Shown in pieces: positions 26,301 to 34,176 of a DNA stretch of 64,000 nucleotides. A program made the translations under genes and the position numbers. Below the pieces are notes generated by a model. It did no database searches. It saw nothing but the letters and a program-made list of their open reading frames with translations, and was not told where the DNA came from. Positions within the stretch are counted from its first letter, which is position 1. Every line of letters begins with the position of its first letter. The DNA is from Lutimonas vermicola (GTDB taxonomy: Bacteria > Bacteroidota > Bacteroidia > Flavobacteriales > Flavobacteriaceae), in contig NZ_JBCDNA010000001.1 of NCBI RefSeq assembly GCF_038433205.1, positions 682,001-746,000 of the forward strand, in the 5' to 3' direction.

Positions 26301-27034
26301 TTGACAAGATGGAAGGGTTTGCTGAGGTCAGCGTGATTGAAAATGCCCAGAGGCGGATCAAGGAAAAAATCGACAGCGGGGCATTAGTTGTTCCTAAAGG
26401 TGTGAATTATCAATTTACAGGGACCTATGAAAATCAGGTCAGGGCCGAAAAAACACTTTCTGTGGTCGTGCCTCTGGCCCTGTTGCTGATATTTTTGATC
26501 CTCTATTTTCAATTCAGGTCTGTAAGCACATCTCTAATGGTGTTTTCGGGGATCGCTGTTGCCTTCGCCGGTGGATTTATCCTGATCTGGTTATACGGCC
26601 AGCCATGGTTCCTGAATTTTAGCTTCCTGGGTCAAAACCTTCGAGAGCTTTTTCAAATGCACAGCATTAACCTCAGTGTTGCCGTTTGGGTAGGATTTAT
26701 TGCCTTGTTCGGTATCGCAACGGATGACGGCGTCGTCATGGCCACCTATTTAAAACAGACCTTTGAGAAAAACAAACCTGCGAATAAAAATGAGATCAGG
26801 GCTTCGATCATAGAGGCAGGCTCAAAACGGATCAGGCCCTGTTTGATGACAACGGCAACCACAATCCTGGCCTTATTGCCGGTTTTAACATCTACCGGTC
26901 GAGGAAGTGATATCATGATCCCGATGGCCATACCTGGTTTTGGCGGCATGCTTATCGCGCTGATTACGCTTTTTGTCGTGCCTGTGCTGTATAGTATAAA
27001 GGCTGAGTTTCAATCTAAAAATAACAGATCATGA
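23321..27034 (+). CDS. cusA: CusA/CzcA-type heavy-metal RND efflux pump
   Basis: The 1237-residue inner-membrane pump uses the proton gradient to expel copper or silver through a CusB-CusC type channel. Diagnostic stretches are 'VDAIPDIGENQQIVFTKWEGRSPQDIDDQITYPL', 'GVDANIVALSGIAIAIGTMVDVGVILSENM' (TM4 with its acidic residue) and 'GFIALFGIATDDGVVMATYLKQ'. It is longer than the E. coli protein (about 1047) because of an extra hydrophobic region between TM6 and TM7 (about 525-640), as in other Bacteroidota members. Its stop overlaps the next start by 4 bp (ATGA at 27031-27034), which indicates translational coupling. Confidence 0.93.
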   Translation: MLNKSIKFLIENKLVALLLLLLFTGWGIVHAPFQWDTGFLPSHPVAVDAIPDIGENQQIVFTKWEGRSPQDIDDQITYPLTTSLLGIPGVKTIRSNSMFGFSSIYIIFEEDIEFYWSRSRILEKLNSLPAGLLPEEVSPSLGPDATGLGQIFWYTLEGRDKEGNTTGGWDLHELRSIQDYYVKNALSSAGGVSEVASIGGYIQEYQVDVNPELMRQYNISLADVVSAVKESNKDIGAQTLEINNVEYLVRGLGYIKSVTDIENAVVSSKNYTALRIKDIARVALGPAARRGILDKEGAEVVGGVVVAGYGANPLDVINHVKDKIAELSPGLPSKVLQDGRTSQVTIVPFYDRTELIYETLGTLNEALSLEILITILVIVIMVFNLRASILISGLLPIAVLMVFIAMKLFGVDANIVALSGIAIAIGTMVDVGVILSENMIRHLEQNHSDKPINTVIYEATKEVSGAILTAVLTTIISFIPVFTMIGAEGKLFRPLAFTKTFALVASLLVALFLIPPFAAFLFKKKNIHKTGNYLLQAILGLIGVFALVQGYWLGSILIGFALITTGRLQEKISEKNSNLAKILMVVLAIILLLTEYWRPLGVDQNFFANFLFVSLICLGLLAVFTIFKSYYTSLLSWALGHKLIFLSLPLLIVLAGFVIMKNTGKEFMPSLNEGSFLLMPTSMPHAGVEENKKVLQQLDMAVAGIPEILTVVGKAGRIESALDPAPMSMYENIIQYKPEFILNEQKKRRRFKVNSEGAFALKAGGFAANPNNFKGPAVLNREISYKQLIPDKNGAFYRNWRPEIKSPDDIWNEIVKVTRLPGVTSAPKLQPIQTRLVMLQTGMRAPMGIKVKGQDLEQIQAFGMALESILKEAEGVKTEAVFADRIVGKPYLLIDINRERIARYGISIDKVQNVLKIALGGMALTQTVEGRERYTVRVRYPRELRENPADLEHVYIPVEKGNPIPLSELASIRYEQGPQVIKSEDTFLIGYVLFDKMEGFAEVSVIENAQRRIKEKIDSGALVVPKGVNYQFTGTYENQVRAEKTLSVVVPLALLLIFLILYFQFRSVSTSLMVFSGIAVAFAGGFILIWLYGQPWFLNFSFLGQNLRELFQMHSINLSVAVWVGFIALFGIATDDGVVMATYLKQTFEKNKPANKNEIRASIIEAGSKRIRPCLMTTATTILALLPVLTSTGRGSDIMIPMAIPGFGGMLIALITLFVVPVLYSIKAEFQSKNNRS

Positions 27035-28248
27035 AAAATATTTTATGGATACTTTGTGTACTTAGTATACAAAATGGCCTTTGGGCGCAGGATCTCGAAA
27101 CACTGATCAGCCTGGGTTTAGAAAACAATCCTGAGATCAAGCAATACCATATACAATATGAGATCGCCAATGAAAAGGTCAATGAAGTCAATACAATCCC
27201 AAATACGGAATTTAGTTATGGCTATTTTATCAGTGAACCTGAAACCCGGACCGGTGCCCAGAAAATGAAGTTTTCTTTAAAACAGATGATTCCCTGGTTT
27301 GGGTCGATAACAGCAAGGGAAAACTATATCAATTCCATGTCGGATGCAAAATATGAGGAAATTGCAGTTGCACAGCGAAAATTGATCGTCTCTATCTCCA
27401 ATGCCTATTATAACATGTACGATTTACAGTCTAAAGATCTTGTTATTCAACAGAATATTGACTTGCTGAAAGTCTATGAAACGATGGCATTAAACGCCGT
27501 AGAAACCGGAAAGGCATCTGCTGTTAGCGTGCTTCGTTTACAGATGAGAAAAAATGATTTAACAGAACTTAAAGGAGTATTGCATCAAAAATACCTGTCT
27601 CAGCAAGCTGCTTTAAACAGCCTTCTGAACAGGGATCTCTCTGTGGCTGTTGTTTTGATTGATGATCTGCCCATGCCGGAGCATGACTTTGATGTGATGG
27701 CCTCTGACCTTGAGATGCATCCGGAATTGCTGAAATACGACAAGCTATACGCCTCTGTAGTGCAATCTGAACTGTTGAATCAAAAAGAAAAAAGCCCTAT
27801 GATCGGATTTGGAATTGACTATATCCCGGTTGAGAAAAGACCCGATATGGATTTTGCCGATAATGGCAAAGATATATTTATGCCCATGGTTTCTTTGTCG
27901 ATCCCTATCTTTAATAAGAAATACAAGTCAAACAGTAAACAAAACGAACTAAAGCAACTTGAAATAGATGCTCAAAAACAGTCTCAGTTCAATAAACTTC
28001 AGCAGCTGATGGATGAAGCAATAAACGAACGCATGGCCTCACGCCTTAGTTATGACACACAACTCAAAAATCTTGAACAGGCCGAAAACGCAAAAAGCAT
28101 ACTCCTCAAAAGTTATGAATCAGGCAACATTGATTTTAACGATGTGCTTGATATTCAGGAACTGCAATTGAAGTTTCAAATGGGGCTGATCAATGCCATT
28201 AGAAACTATTACAGACAAACAACAATGATTAATTATCTAAGCAAGTAA
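27031..28248 (+). CDS. TolC-family outer membrane efflux protein (CusC-like)
   Basis: This 405-residue protein has a signal peptide ending 'QNGLWAQ' (about 1-20) and the long amphipathic helices of the outer membrane efflux protein family. The tandem halves are visible in 'LETLISLGLENNPEIKQYHIQYEIANEKVNEVNTIPN' and 'NAKSILLKSYESGNIDFNDVLDIQELQLKFQ'. It should form the outer membrane channel for the CusA pump. Start and stop overlap or nearly abut the neighbours (4-bp overlap upstream, 4-bp gap downstream), so it belongs to the copper operon. Confidence 0.9.
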   Translation: MKNILWILCVLSIQNGLWAQDLETLISLGLENNPEIKQYHIQYEIANEKVNEVNTIPNTEFSYGYFISEPETRTGAQKMKFSLKQMIPWFGSITARENYINSMSDAKYEEIAVAQRKLIVSISNAYYNMYDLQSKDLVIQQNIDLLKVYETMALNAVETGKASAVSVLRLQMRKNDLTELKGVLHQKYLSQQAALNSLLNRDLSVAVVLIDDLPMPEHDFDVMASDLEMHPELLKYDKLYASVVQSELLNQKEKSPMIGFGIDYIPVEKRPDMDFADNGKDIFMPMVSLSIPIFNKKYKSNSKQNELKQLEIDAQKQSQFNKLQQLMDEAINERMASRLSYDTQLKNLEQAENAKSILLKSYESGNIDFNDVLDIQELQLKFQMGLINAIRNYYRQTTMINYLSK

Positions 28249-28252
28249 AAAA

Positions 28253-30748
28253 ATGAAACATATATATAGTATTGAGGGAATGACCTGCAATGGTTGCCGC
28301 ACCCATGTTGAAAAATCCCTTTCTGAAATAGATGGGGTGGAAAAGGTAAGCGTTGATCTTGAAAAAGCGGAGGCTGTCATTGAAATGAAAGGCCATATTC
28401 CCTTGGATATCTTTAAGGAGGCTTTGGCACATGACGGAGGTCGGTATAGCATTGATCTTCCCGGGATGGTTTCAACAAACGGGACTGCCAAAATAAAACT
28501 CCCCAAAGGAAAAGGAACAGGCACTTTTTATTGCCCCATGCATTGTGAAGGTGAAAAAACCTATGACCGGGCTGGTGACTGTCCGGTTTGCGGGATGGAT
28601 CTTGTGGAAGAAATACAACTGAATCCTGCAGACGACATCAAATACACATGTCCGATGCATCCTGAAATAATACAAGATCAGCCCGGTAGCTGCCCCATTT
28701 GCGGTATGGACCTTATTCCGATTGAGCCCGATATAAGTACAGAGGAAAAAAACTATCTGAAATTACTAAGGAAATTCTGGTTATCTGTTGCCTTTACCTT
28801 ACCTATATTCCTGATTGCGATGTCGGAGATGATCCCTGAAAACCCTCTTTTTAATCTTTTTGATCAGAAATACTGGAACTGGATTCAAATGCTGCTGTCA
28901 TTGCCTGTTGTATTTTATACCACCCGGATGTTTTTTGAAAGAGCCTACAGGTCGATAAAAACCTGGAACCTGAATATGTTTACCCTCATCGGGATAGGTG
29001 CCGGAGTGGCCTGGATCTTTAGTGTGTTCGCTTTGCTTTTCCCTGATCTGTTCCCTGTACAGTTTAAAACAGAAACAGGAACGGTTCATGTGTATTTTGA
29101 AGCGGCTACCGTCATCCTTACTTTAGTTTTATTAGGACAGGTGCTTGAAGCAAGGGCCCATAGCAAGACCAACACCGCTGTAAAGGAACTCTTAAAACTG
29201 GCACCCAATACGGCATATCTTGTTGAGAACGGCATGGAAAAAGTGGTCGGTCTTGATCAGATAAAATTACAGGATATCCTGCGTGTAAAACCCGGAGATA
29301 AAATTCCGGTCGATGGATCAATTACAGAAGGATCGACGACCATCGATGAGTCTATGGTTACAGGGGAACCGATTCCTGTTGCTAAAACCACAGGGGATTA
29401 TGTCAATAGCGGCACGATCAACGGCAACCAGTCTTTTTTAATGAGGGCTGAAAAAATTGGAGCTGATACCCTCCTCTCACAGATCATCAAAATGGTGAAT
29501 GAAGCCAGCCGAAGCAGGGCGCCCATTCAAAATTTGGCAGATAAGGTTTCGGCTTATTTTGTGCCTCTTGTCGTGGCCATTTCAATAGTTACTTTTGCCG
29601 TTTGGGCATTATGGGGCCCTGAACCTGTTTATGTATTTGCCCTAATCAATGCCATTGCCGTACTCATTATAGCCTGTCCCTGCGCACTTGGGCTGGCGAC
29701 TCCGATGTCTGTCATGGTGGGTGTTGGACGCGGGGCACAGAATGGCATCCTGATCAAAAATGCTGAAGCCCTTGAGAAAATGGATAAAATAGACACCTTG
29801 ATTATAGATAAAACCGGAACAATTACCCAGGGGAAACCATCCGTAGAACATATAGCTGCTTTTGATAATGGCCATGACGATGATATTTTACAGCTTATGG
29901 CTTCATTAAACCAAATGAGTGAGCATCCCCTGGCAGAAGCTATTGTTAGTTTTGCTAAGAAAAAGAAACTAAAGCTGTTTCCAGTTGACGATTTTAAGGC
30001 CGTTACAGGAAAAGGGGCTCAGGGTATGATCAATGGAAAACATATAGCGATTGGCAATGATAAAATGATGGCAGCAGCAGGCGCCTCCCTGTCTGAACTA
30101 CAGCAAAAAGCTGCGTCACAATTTCAAAACCAGGGTAAAACAGTTTCATACATCAGTATAGATGGCGTTGCAAAGGGCTATGTAGTGATCAGTGATGCGA
30201 TTAAAGATACAAGTGCACAAGCCATTAAAGAACTTCAGGATCATGGAATAGCAGTTATGATGTTAACAGGTGATAATAAACATACGGCTAAATATGTGGC
30301 AGATACCTTGCAATTGTCGTCTTATCGCGCTGCCTGCCTGCCTGAAGACAAACTCAAAGAAATCGAAAAATTACAAAGCCAGGGACATATAGTGGCCATG
30401 GCCGGGGATGGTATTAATGATGCACCTGCATTAGCGAAAAGCGATGTAGGCATCGCCATGGGTACAGGAACGGATGTGGCTATAGAAAGTGCTTCCATTA
30501 CCCTGATCAAAGGGGACCTTCAGGGGATTGTAAAGGCCAAAAACCTGAGCCACGAGGTCATGAAGAACATCAAACAAAACCTGTTCTTTGCCTTGGTGTA
30601 CAATAGCATTGGAGTGCCGGTTGCTGCCGGTGTGCTCTACCCCTTCTTTGGTATATTATTGTCTCCCATGATTGCGGCACTTGCCATGAGTTTTAGCTCT
30701 GTTTCTGTGATTGCCAATGCCTTAAGATTGAAAAATGTAAAGATTTAA
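28253..30748 (+). CDS. copA: Copper-exporting P1B-type ATPase with HMA and two heavy-metal-binding domains
   Basis: This 831-residue inner-membrane ATPase exports Cu(I) from the cytoplasm. Domain order: an HMA domain with 'GMTCNGC' (about 7-13), then two short Cys-rich domains 'YCPMHCEG...CPVCGMDLVE' (about 95-120) and 'YTCPMHPE...CPICGMDLIP' (about 130-157). Eight membrane helices carry the CPC motif (C475-P-C477), the phosphorylated aspartate is D519 in 'DKTGTITQG', and the hinge is 'GDGINDAPAL'. The Met/His-rich HMBD pair before the first helix is shared with CusB of the same operon. All catalytic residues are intact. Confidence 0.95.
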   Translation: MKHIYSIEGMTCNGCRTHVEKSLSEIDGVEKVSVDLEKAEAVIEMKGHIPLDIFKEALAHDGGRYSIDLPGMVSTNGTAKIKLPKGKGTGTFYCPMHCEGEKTYDRAGDCPVCGMDLVEEIQLNPADDIKYTCPMHPEIIQDQPGSCPICGMDLIPIEPDISTEEKNYLKLLRKFWLSVAFTLPIFLIAMSEMIPENPLFNLFDQKYWNWIQMLLSLPVVFYTTRMFFERAYRSIKTWNLNMFTLIGIGAGVAWIFSVFALLFPDLFPVQFKTETGTVHVYFEAATVILTLVLLGQVLEARAHSKTNTAVKELLKLAPNTAYLVENGMEKVVGLDQIKLQDILRVKPGDKIPVDGSITEGSTTIDESMVTGEPIPVAKTTGDYVNSGTINGNQSFLMRAEKIGADTLLSQIIKMVNEASRSRAPIQNLADKVSAYFVPLVVAISIVTFAVWALWGPEPVYVFALINAIAVLIIACPCALGLATPMSVMVGVGRGAQNGILIKNAEALEKMDKIDTLIIDKTGTITQGKPSVEHIAAFDNGHDDDILQLMASLNQMSEHPLAEAIVSFAKKKKLKLFPVDDFKAVTGKGAQGMINGKHIAIGNDKMMAAAGASLSELQQKAASQFQNQGKTVSYISIDGVAKGYVVISDAIKDTSAQAIKELQDHGIAVMMLTGDNKHTAKYVADTLQLSSYRAACLPEDKLKEIEKLQSQGHIVAMAGDGINDAPALAKSDVGIAMGTGTDVAIESASITLIKGDLQGIVKAKNLSHEVMKNIKQNLFFALVYNSIGVPVAAGVLYPFFGILLSPMIAALAMSFSSVSVIANALRLKNVKI

Positions 30749-30752
30749 AAAA

Positions 30753-32531
30753 ATGAATATGAAAAAATATATAGCTTATTTCGCAATATTGATTATTGGC
30801 TTGATATTAGGAGTGGTTCTCTCCGGAAATTTTAAAGAGGACGAAACACACAGCCATGAAAAAGTAGCTGCTGAAACACAAATGTGGACCTGCTCCATGC
30901 ATCCTCAAATCATGCAGCCCGAACCCGGCAATTGTCCGATCTGTGGAATGGAACTGATTCCGGCCATAAGTGGTGACGAAGGACTTACGGCAGACCAATT
31001 CAAGCTCAGTAAAAATGCCCTGGCACTTGCCAATGTGCAGACTTCGATCGTTGGCGATGCCGACGACACGGCAAACAGCATAAAATTATCGGGGACAATT
31101 GTTGAAAACGAAGAAACAAATGCGGTTCAGGTTAGTTATTTTTCGGGAAGGATCGAAAAACTCAATGTCAGTGCAACAGGTACCCAGGTTCGAAAAGGTC
31201 AATTATTGGCCAGTATCTATTCACCCGACCTGATGGCTGCCCAACAAGAGTTGATTACGGCTTTCTCGTTAAAAGATAGCCAACCGGGTTTATACGAGGC
31301 CGTGAGAAACAAATTAAAGTTATGGAAGCTCAGTGATGCCCAGATCAACCAGATTGAATCATCAAAAAAAGTCAAGGAAAATATTGAGGTTTATGCCACA
31401 GTATCCGGAACGGTGCTCGAAAAACTGGTTGAACAGGGTGACTATGTAAAACAAGGACAGGCTTTGTTTAAGATAGCCGATCTGACTTCAGTCTGGGCCG
31501 TCTTTGATGTTTATGAAAATCAAATAGAAATGTTTCAAAAAGGACAGGAGATAACCATTCTGACACAGGCTTATCCGGGAAAATCATATAAAGCCAAGGT
31601 TTCTTTTATAGATCCGATACTCGATCAAACTTCCAGGACCCTGAAGCTAAGAGCGGTTTTGCCGAATACACAAAACCTTTTCAAACCCGGTATGTTTGTC
31701 GAGGGTAATATTGATGGTATATCTTCAAATACCAAAAATCAATTGACTATCCCTGCAAGTGCCGTCCTCTGGACAGGAGAGCGATCTGTGGTATACATAA
31801 AGACAAATCCAGGCGAACCTGTCTTTGAAATGAGGGAAATCAAAATGGGCAGGAATTTTGGCAGCTATTACGAGGTGCTCCAGGGCCTGAATGCCGGTGA
31901 TGAAATAGTGACAAACGGGGCCTTTACCATCGATGCGGCCGCCCAGTTAAAAGGAAAGAAATCGATGATGAATAAAGAAGGGTCTGCAGCGGTACCTGAA
32001 CATAAGGAACATGGACAGCTGCAGGTCAATGTTCAAAATACGGGCACAGGTGAAAGCCCTGCTCATAAAAGAGTCGAAGTTTCAAATGACTTTAAAAAAC
32101 AGTTACAATCGGTCTTCAATGAGTATATAGGCATCAAAGAAGCCCTGGTGGAGGATGATGTGAATAGTGTAAAACAACATAGTTCGCTTCTGTTACAAAA
32201 CCTGGACAAAGTAGATATGAAATTACTCTCAGACCCAGGGTCGCATCAGCATTGGATGACAGCAGAAAATGAAATGCGTCAGGCTGCCGATGCCATTGCA
32301 GCTTCAGGCGGCATTAAAGAACAAAGACATCACTTTAAAGAATTATCGGCTGCCATAACCAGCGCCGTCCAGATGTATGGTATCGGCCAGGTTGTTTATA
32401 ATCAGTTTTGCCCCATGGCAGATGATAATAAAGGGGCTTATTGGTTGAGCAATGATAAAAATGTCCTGAATCCTTATTTTGGAAGTGCGATGCTGGCCTG
32501 TGGCAGCGTAAAGCAGGTTATTCAAGAATAA
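30753..32531 (+). CDS. cusB: CusB-type periplasmic adaptor with HMBD and DUF3347
   Basis: This 592-residue membrane fusion protein links CusA to the outer membrane channel. An N-terminal membrane anchor (about 6-24) is followed by a heavy-metal-binding domain 'WTCSMHPQ...CPICGMELIP' (about 44-70), the barrel-sandwich and beta-barrel domains (about 110-400: 'GRIEKLNVSATGTQVRKGQLLASIYSPDL'), and a C-terminal DUF3347 domain (about 440-590) with 'FCPMADDNKGAYWLS'. The Cys/Met/His motifs at both ends suit delivery of copper to the pump. It is the last gene of the copper operon; no terminator hairpin is seen after it. Confidence 0.93.
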   Translation: MNMKKYIAYFAILIIGLILGVVLSGNFKEDETHSHEKVAAETQMWTCSMHPQIMQPEPGNCPICGMELIPAISGDEGLTADQFKLSKNALALANVQTSIVGDADDTANSIKLSGTIVENEETNAVQVSYFSGRIEKLNVSATGTQVRKGQLLASIYSPDLMAAQQELITAFSLKDSQPGLYEAVRNKLKLWKLSDAQINQIESSKKVKENIEVYATVSGTVLEKLVEQGDYVKQGQALFKIADLTSVWAVFDVYENQIEMFQKGQEITILTQAYPGKSYKAKVSFIDPILDQTSRTLKLRAVLPNTQNLFKPGMFVEGNIDGISSNTKNQLTIPASAVLWTGERSVVYIKTNPGEPVFEMREIKMGRNFGSYYEVLQGLNAGDEIVTNGAFTIDAAAQLKGKKSMMNKEGSAAVPEHKEHGQLQVNVQNTGTGESPAHKRVEVSNDFKKQLQSVFNEYIGIKEALVEDDVNSVKQHSSLLLQNLDKVDMKLLSDPGSHQHWMTAENEMRQAADAIAASGGIKEQRHHFKELSAAITSAVQMYGIGQVVYNQFCPMADDNKGAYWLSNDKNVLNPYFGSAMLACGSVKQVIQE

Positions 32532-32574
32532 GGGAGACAGAAAAAGTGAGAAGGGAGAAGGGAGAAGGAATTTT

Positions 32575-33170
32575 GATTTGACCTGCCTGCCGGCAGGCAG
32601 GGATTGGAGATTTCAGATTTCAGATTTAAGAAGTATTCATGCATTGATGCATTAGCTCCGCTGAATCTTCGATTTCACGCATTGTAGCATTGTAGCATTG
32701 AATATCGAACAGGGAATTCTGAATTTCGAATTGTTCTACCAAGTATAATGTTTATTTGTATCGAGGCACTGCACGTAAGCAATAATGAACGAAGCAACGG
32801 AAGTGAGTTCGACCTAAAAGGTAAAATATCGAACAAGGAATTTTGAATTTCGAATGTCGATTTGAAAATTGACCTTCCTAACGAAATTATTGATTAGATC
32901 TGAGCGGCCTATTTTGTTTTTCGTTTTGCATCCTGATAATTTTAGCCTGGAAGAAGCTACATGTTAATTTGAGATTTAAGATTGGAGATTTGAGATTTAA
33001 GAAGTGGACTCCACTACGAAATTGTTGATTAGATAGGGGCACTGCACGTCAGCAATAATGAACGAAGCAACGGAAGTGCGTTCGACCTAAAAGGTAGAAT
33101 ATCGAACAAGGAATTTTGAATTTCGAATGTCGATTTGAAAATTGACCTTCCTAACGAAATTATTGATTAG
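32575..33170. repeat. Composite repeats with truncated hairpin A (32905-32967), palindrome (32582-32601) and a 273-bp spaced direct repeat
   Basis: The perfect 20-bp GC palindrome is at 32582-32601. A stretch starting at 32763 ('gaggcactgcacgtaagc') is repeated from 33036 at an offset of 273 bp, with about 190 bp of near identity that runs into hairpin A units. The first of these hairpins is truncated at the same junction as the copy at 5781. 'gcattgatgcattagctccgctgaatcttcg' and TAGCATTG modules are also present. No coding sequence is seen. Confidence 0.75.
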
Positions 33171-33178
33171 ATCTGAGC

Positions 33179-33345
33179 GGCCTATTTTGTTTTTCGTCTT
33201 GCATCCTGATAATTTTAGCCTGGACGAAGCAATAGCTCCCAAAGCGAAGCGGCTTGGGCTATGGTGGAGTAAAAATTATCAGAGAGATGGACAGAAAAAC
33301 AAAATCAGCCTTGATCTTTTCGTTCTTTTGGATCAAGCCAAAAGG
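33179..33345 (+). repeat. Hairpin repeat family A, full copy 5
   Basis: The core is 33179-33310. The lower stem is perfect (ATTTTGTTTTTC / GAAAAACAAAAT), as in the copy at 16993. The second hairpin CTTGATC / GATCAAG follows, then the tail 'caaaaggacagagaagaatgttttacg' shared with the copy at 8287. Confidence 0.8.
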
Positions 33346-33389
33346 ACAGAGAAGAATGTTTTACGAATTTTTCATTCAAAACCATAGAA

Positions 33390-33640
33390 CTAAAAAACTT
33401 AATTCATGCATTGTAGCATTTGAATATCTAATACCACTCCAGCCGGCGTGGCAGGATGAAGTAGGCTATTGATTTAAGATTGGAGATTTCAGATTTAAGA
33501 TTTAAGAAGTATTCATGCATTGATGCATTAACGCATTGTAGCATTGTAGCATTGAATACCACTCCTATCGGCGTGGCAGGTCGAAGTAGGATTTTGATTT
33601 GAGATTTAAGAAGTGAACTCCCCAACGAAATTGTTGATTG
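33390..33640. repeat. Composite dispersed repeat block
   Basis: This block holds TAGCATTG units, 'gattggagatttcagatttaag' runs and two copies of 'accactcc-(a/t)-(g/t)-cggcgtggcagg' (33431-33453 and 33549-33571), a further GC-rich repeat that resembles the palindrome family. It leads into the second copy of hairpin family B. No coding sequence is seen. Confidence 0.65.
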
Positions 33641-33644
33641 GATG

Positions 33645-33990
33645 GAAGCTTTTACGCAAGTGTATGTTAAAAAGTGCGTAAAGAATTTTTGAAGCCTTGG
33701 AAAACCCGCCTGCCGGCGAGGCAGGAATTTAGCACTTTTTAAACGGTTTTTAGGCGTTCGATAGAAAAGCCTAAAAAACACCTCGTAAAAGCAACCTCCT
33801 TTTTTGGTTAGTTCGCCTTATTTGTTATTTGATAAATAGGAGCTCATGAATCTCGTGCCTCGATTTATTCGTTTGCCTATTATCATATATTTTGGAACTC
33901 ATGAATCTCCTTCCTCGATTTCGTTTTTTGGAGGAGCAACTGCGAAGCACATCACGAATACTTAAACAAATAGTATGGGGAGGAGCAAAA
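33645..33990 (+). repeat. Hairpin repeat family B, copy 2, with two insertions
   Basis: The arms are TTAAAAAGTGC (33667-33677) / GCACTTTTTAA (33732-33742). Relative to copy 1 one C-G pair has become T-A on both arms. The loop contains a 21-bp insert 'cccgcctgccggcgaggcagg' (about 33705-33725) absent from copy 1. The CCTCC/GGAGG segment is split by about 150 bp (33810-33970) that includes the direct repeat 'ctcatgaatctc-n-t-n-cctcgattt' (33843-33866 and 33898-33921). Confidence 0.7.
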
Positions 33991-34124
33991 AAGGAACAGA
34001 AGAAATATTGATATGAAAATTTGAAGATTTTTGAAGTACTAACGCATCCACGCATTAGCTCCGCTGAATCTTCGATTTCAGGCATTGTCGCATTGTGACA
34101 TTGAAGCATTTCAACAATTAAGGA

Positions 34125-34156
34125 TTGCTTAATTACACCAATATTTATTACATTTG
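34125..34156 (+). promoter_or_regulatory. Promoter of the glucan phosphorylase-like gene
   Basis: TTG (34125-34127), a 21-bp spacer and TACATTTG (34149-34156) match the Bacteroidota consensus perfectly. The predicted start near 34162 leaves a leader of about 15 nt. Confidence 0.68.
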
Positions 34157-34176
34157 CCACTTAATTTTTTTTAAAC

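Noticed and set aside
33645..33990. Insertion sequence
   Set aside because: No transposase frame is present and the inverted arms are internal hairpins, not element ends.
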